Virus record (IMG/VR): IMGVR_UViG_3300017991_000154
Coordinates: 1-47,932 of that record
Source: a virus
Reading direction: 5' to 3' (one strand)
Length of the DNA stretch: 47,932 nucleotides
Shown here: positions 47,349 to 47,932 of the stretch, in pieces
Layout: every line of letters starts with the position of its first letter
How positions within the stretch are numbered: the stretch's first letter is position 1
Translations under genes and position numbers: made by a program
Notes under the pieces: model-generated
The model's input: only the letters and a program-made list of their open reading frames with translations
Told to the model about the DNA's origin: nothing
Databases searched by the model: none

Positions 47349-47932
47349 AAATAGAAATAAAAAATAGATTCACAGGAAATATTTTATTTTCTGTTAAAAC
47401 AAAGAATATTAAATTGGCAGTAGAAGCAGCTATTAAACAAGACGCTGATTTGCACGGCGCTGATTTGCAAGGCGCTTATTTGCAAGACGCTTATTTGCGA
47501 GGCGCTAATTTGCAAGGCGCTGATTTGCGAGGCGCTGATTTGCACGGCGCTTATTTGCGAGGCGCTGATTTGCAAGACGCTGATTTGCAAGGCGCTGATT
47601 TGCACGGCGCTTATTTGCGAGGCGCTAATTTGCAAGGCGCTGATTTGCGAGGCGCTAATTTGCGAGGCGCTGATTTGCGAGGCGCTGATTTGCACGGCGC
47701 TGATTTGCAAGACGCTGATTTGCGAGGCGCTGATTTGCAAGACGCTGATTTGCAAGGCGCTGATTTGCAAGGCGCTTATTTGCGAGGCGCTAATTTGCAA
47801 GGCGCTGATTTGCGAGGCGCTAATTTGCGAGGCGCTGATTTGCGAGGCGCTGATTTGCAAGGCGCTGATTTGCAAGGCGCTGATTTGCACGGCGCTTATT
47901 TGCGAGGCGCTGATTTGCGAGGCGCTAATTTG
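47345..47932 (+). CDS. Pentapeptide-repeat protein (3' end outside window)
   Basis: GTG start at 47345 overlapping the previous stop; 196 codons open to the window edge. Residues 1-33 (KIEIKNRFTGNILFSVKTKN) form the short N-terminal part often found in phage pentapeptide proteins, followed by ~32 units of A-D-L-x-G type (variants A-Y-L, A-N-L; Gln, Arg or His then Gly or Asp). These fold as a four-sided right-handed helix; some relatives (Qnr, MfpA) mimic DNA to protect gyrase. The opposite strand has a long open frame over the repeats that is a shadow. Confidence 0.85.
   Translation, partial: MKIEIKNRFTGNILFSVKTKNIKLAVEAAIKQDADLHGADLQGAYLQDAYLRGANLQGADLRGADLHGAYLRGADLQDADLQGADLHGAYLRGANLQGADLRGANLRGADLRGADLHGADLQDADLRGADLQDADLQGADLQGAYLRGANLQGADLRGANLRGADLRGADLQGADLQGADLHGAYLRGADLRGANL
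47444..47932 (+). repeat. 15-bp tandem repeat array in the pentapeptide gene
   Basis: About 32 units of GC-(G/T/A)AT-TTG-C(AA/GA/AC)-G(G/A)C every 15 bases up to the window end, almost without synonymous change. Variation is limited to four base positions. The uniform third-codon bases indicate very recent amplification. Confidence 0.9.

Noticed and set aside
47384-47890. 168-codon minus-strand ORF (Q-I-S-A-L repeats)
   Set aside because: It is the antisense reading of the 15-bp pentapeptide repeats; the plus strand has a GTG start coupled to an upstream gene and a known repeat type.
47444-47932. CRISPR-like or spacer array
   Set aside because: Units are contiguous 15-mers without spacers and keep a coding frame; the same holds for the 48-bp repeats at 35384.

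Overview
This window looks like most of the genome of a short-tailed (podovirus-like) phage. The evidence is a portal protein, a scaffold-like protein, a capsid protein, several tail-adaptor or nozzle candidates, ejection-type proteins and a giant injected-type protein, with no tail sheath, tube or tape-measure gene visible. Terminase, integrase and DNA polymerase are not seen, so part of the genome lies outside; the portal gene is cut by the left edge and a pentapeptide-repeat gene by the right edge. The DNA is AT-rich. Many genes start with Sec signal peptides ending in a 'FAQ'-like cleavage site, which points to a host in the Bacteroidota/Ignavibacteriota neighbourhood. Strong Shine-Dalgarno sequences and TTGACA-type promoters argue against a classical Bacteroidota host, so the assignment is tentative.

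Region 1 (1-40167, all plus strand) is the virion operon: portal, small proteins, a free-standing HNH-AP2 endonuclease, scaffold, capsid, decoration protein, beta-helix protein, adaptor, a nozzle-like protein, two related adaptor-like proteins (one fused to a propeller and a PKD domain), ejection-type proteins, a beta-helix spike, a 3930-residue polyvalent protein (methyltransferase, SNF2-type helicase, two HEXXH metallopeptidase-like modules, membrane-active C-terminus), a signal-peptide-bearing fibre with nine 48-bp repeats, a carbohydrate-binding-type protein and a block of small membrane proteins that may act in lysis. A terminator at 40201 closes it.

Region 2 (40249-44175) is the most unusual part. 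Three hairpin sites of 124-131 bp have the architecture of integron attC sites: outer TAAC/GTTA boxes, an unpaired central spacer and a single extrahelical A in the left arm. They separate small minus-strand genes, several of which stop inside the right-hand box. A non-coding, highly structured 'cassette' sits at the left end. No integrase is visible.

Region 3 (44170-46949, minus strand) is the early/replication operon: excisionase-like HTH protein, replication initiator carrying four 21-bp iterons in its 3' end, CHC2 zinc-finger primase fragment, Lar-like anti-restriction protein and a Phg_2220_C-type protein behind a candidate attenuator. It is driven by a strong promoter at 46921-46949.

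Region 4 (47115-47932, plus strand) is a divergent unit: a small DNA-binding-type protein and a pentapeptide-repeat protein built from 15-bp tandem repeats.

Two well-formed small genes are nested in another frame inside disordered linkers of large virion genes (18295 and 24216). The DarB-like polyvalent protein, the Lar-like protein and the DNA methyltransferase suggest layered protection from host restriction.
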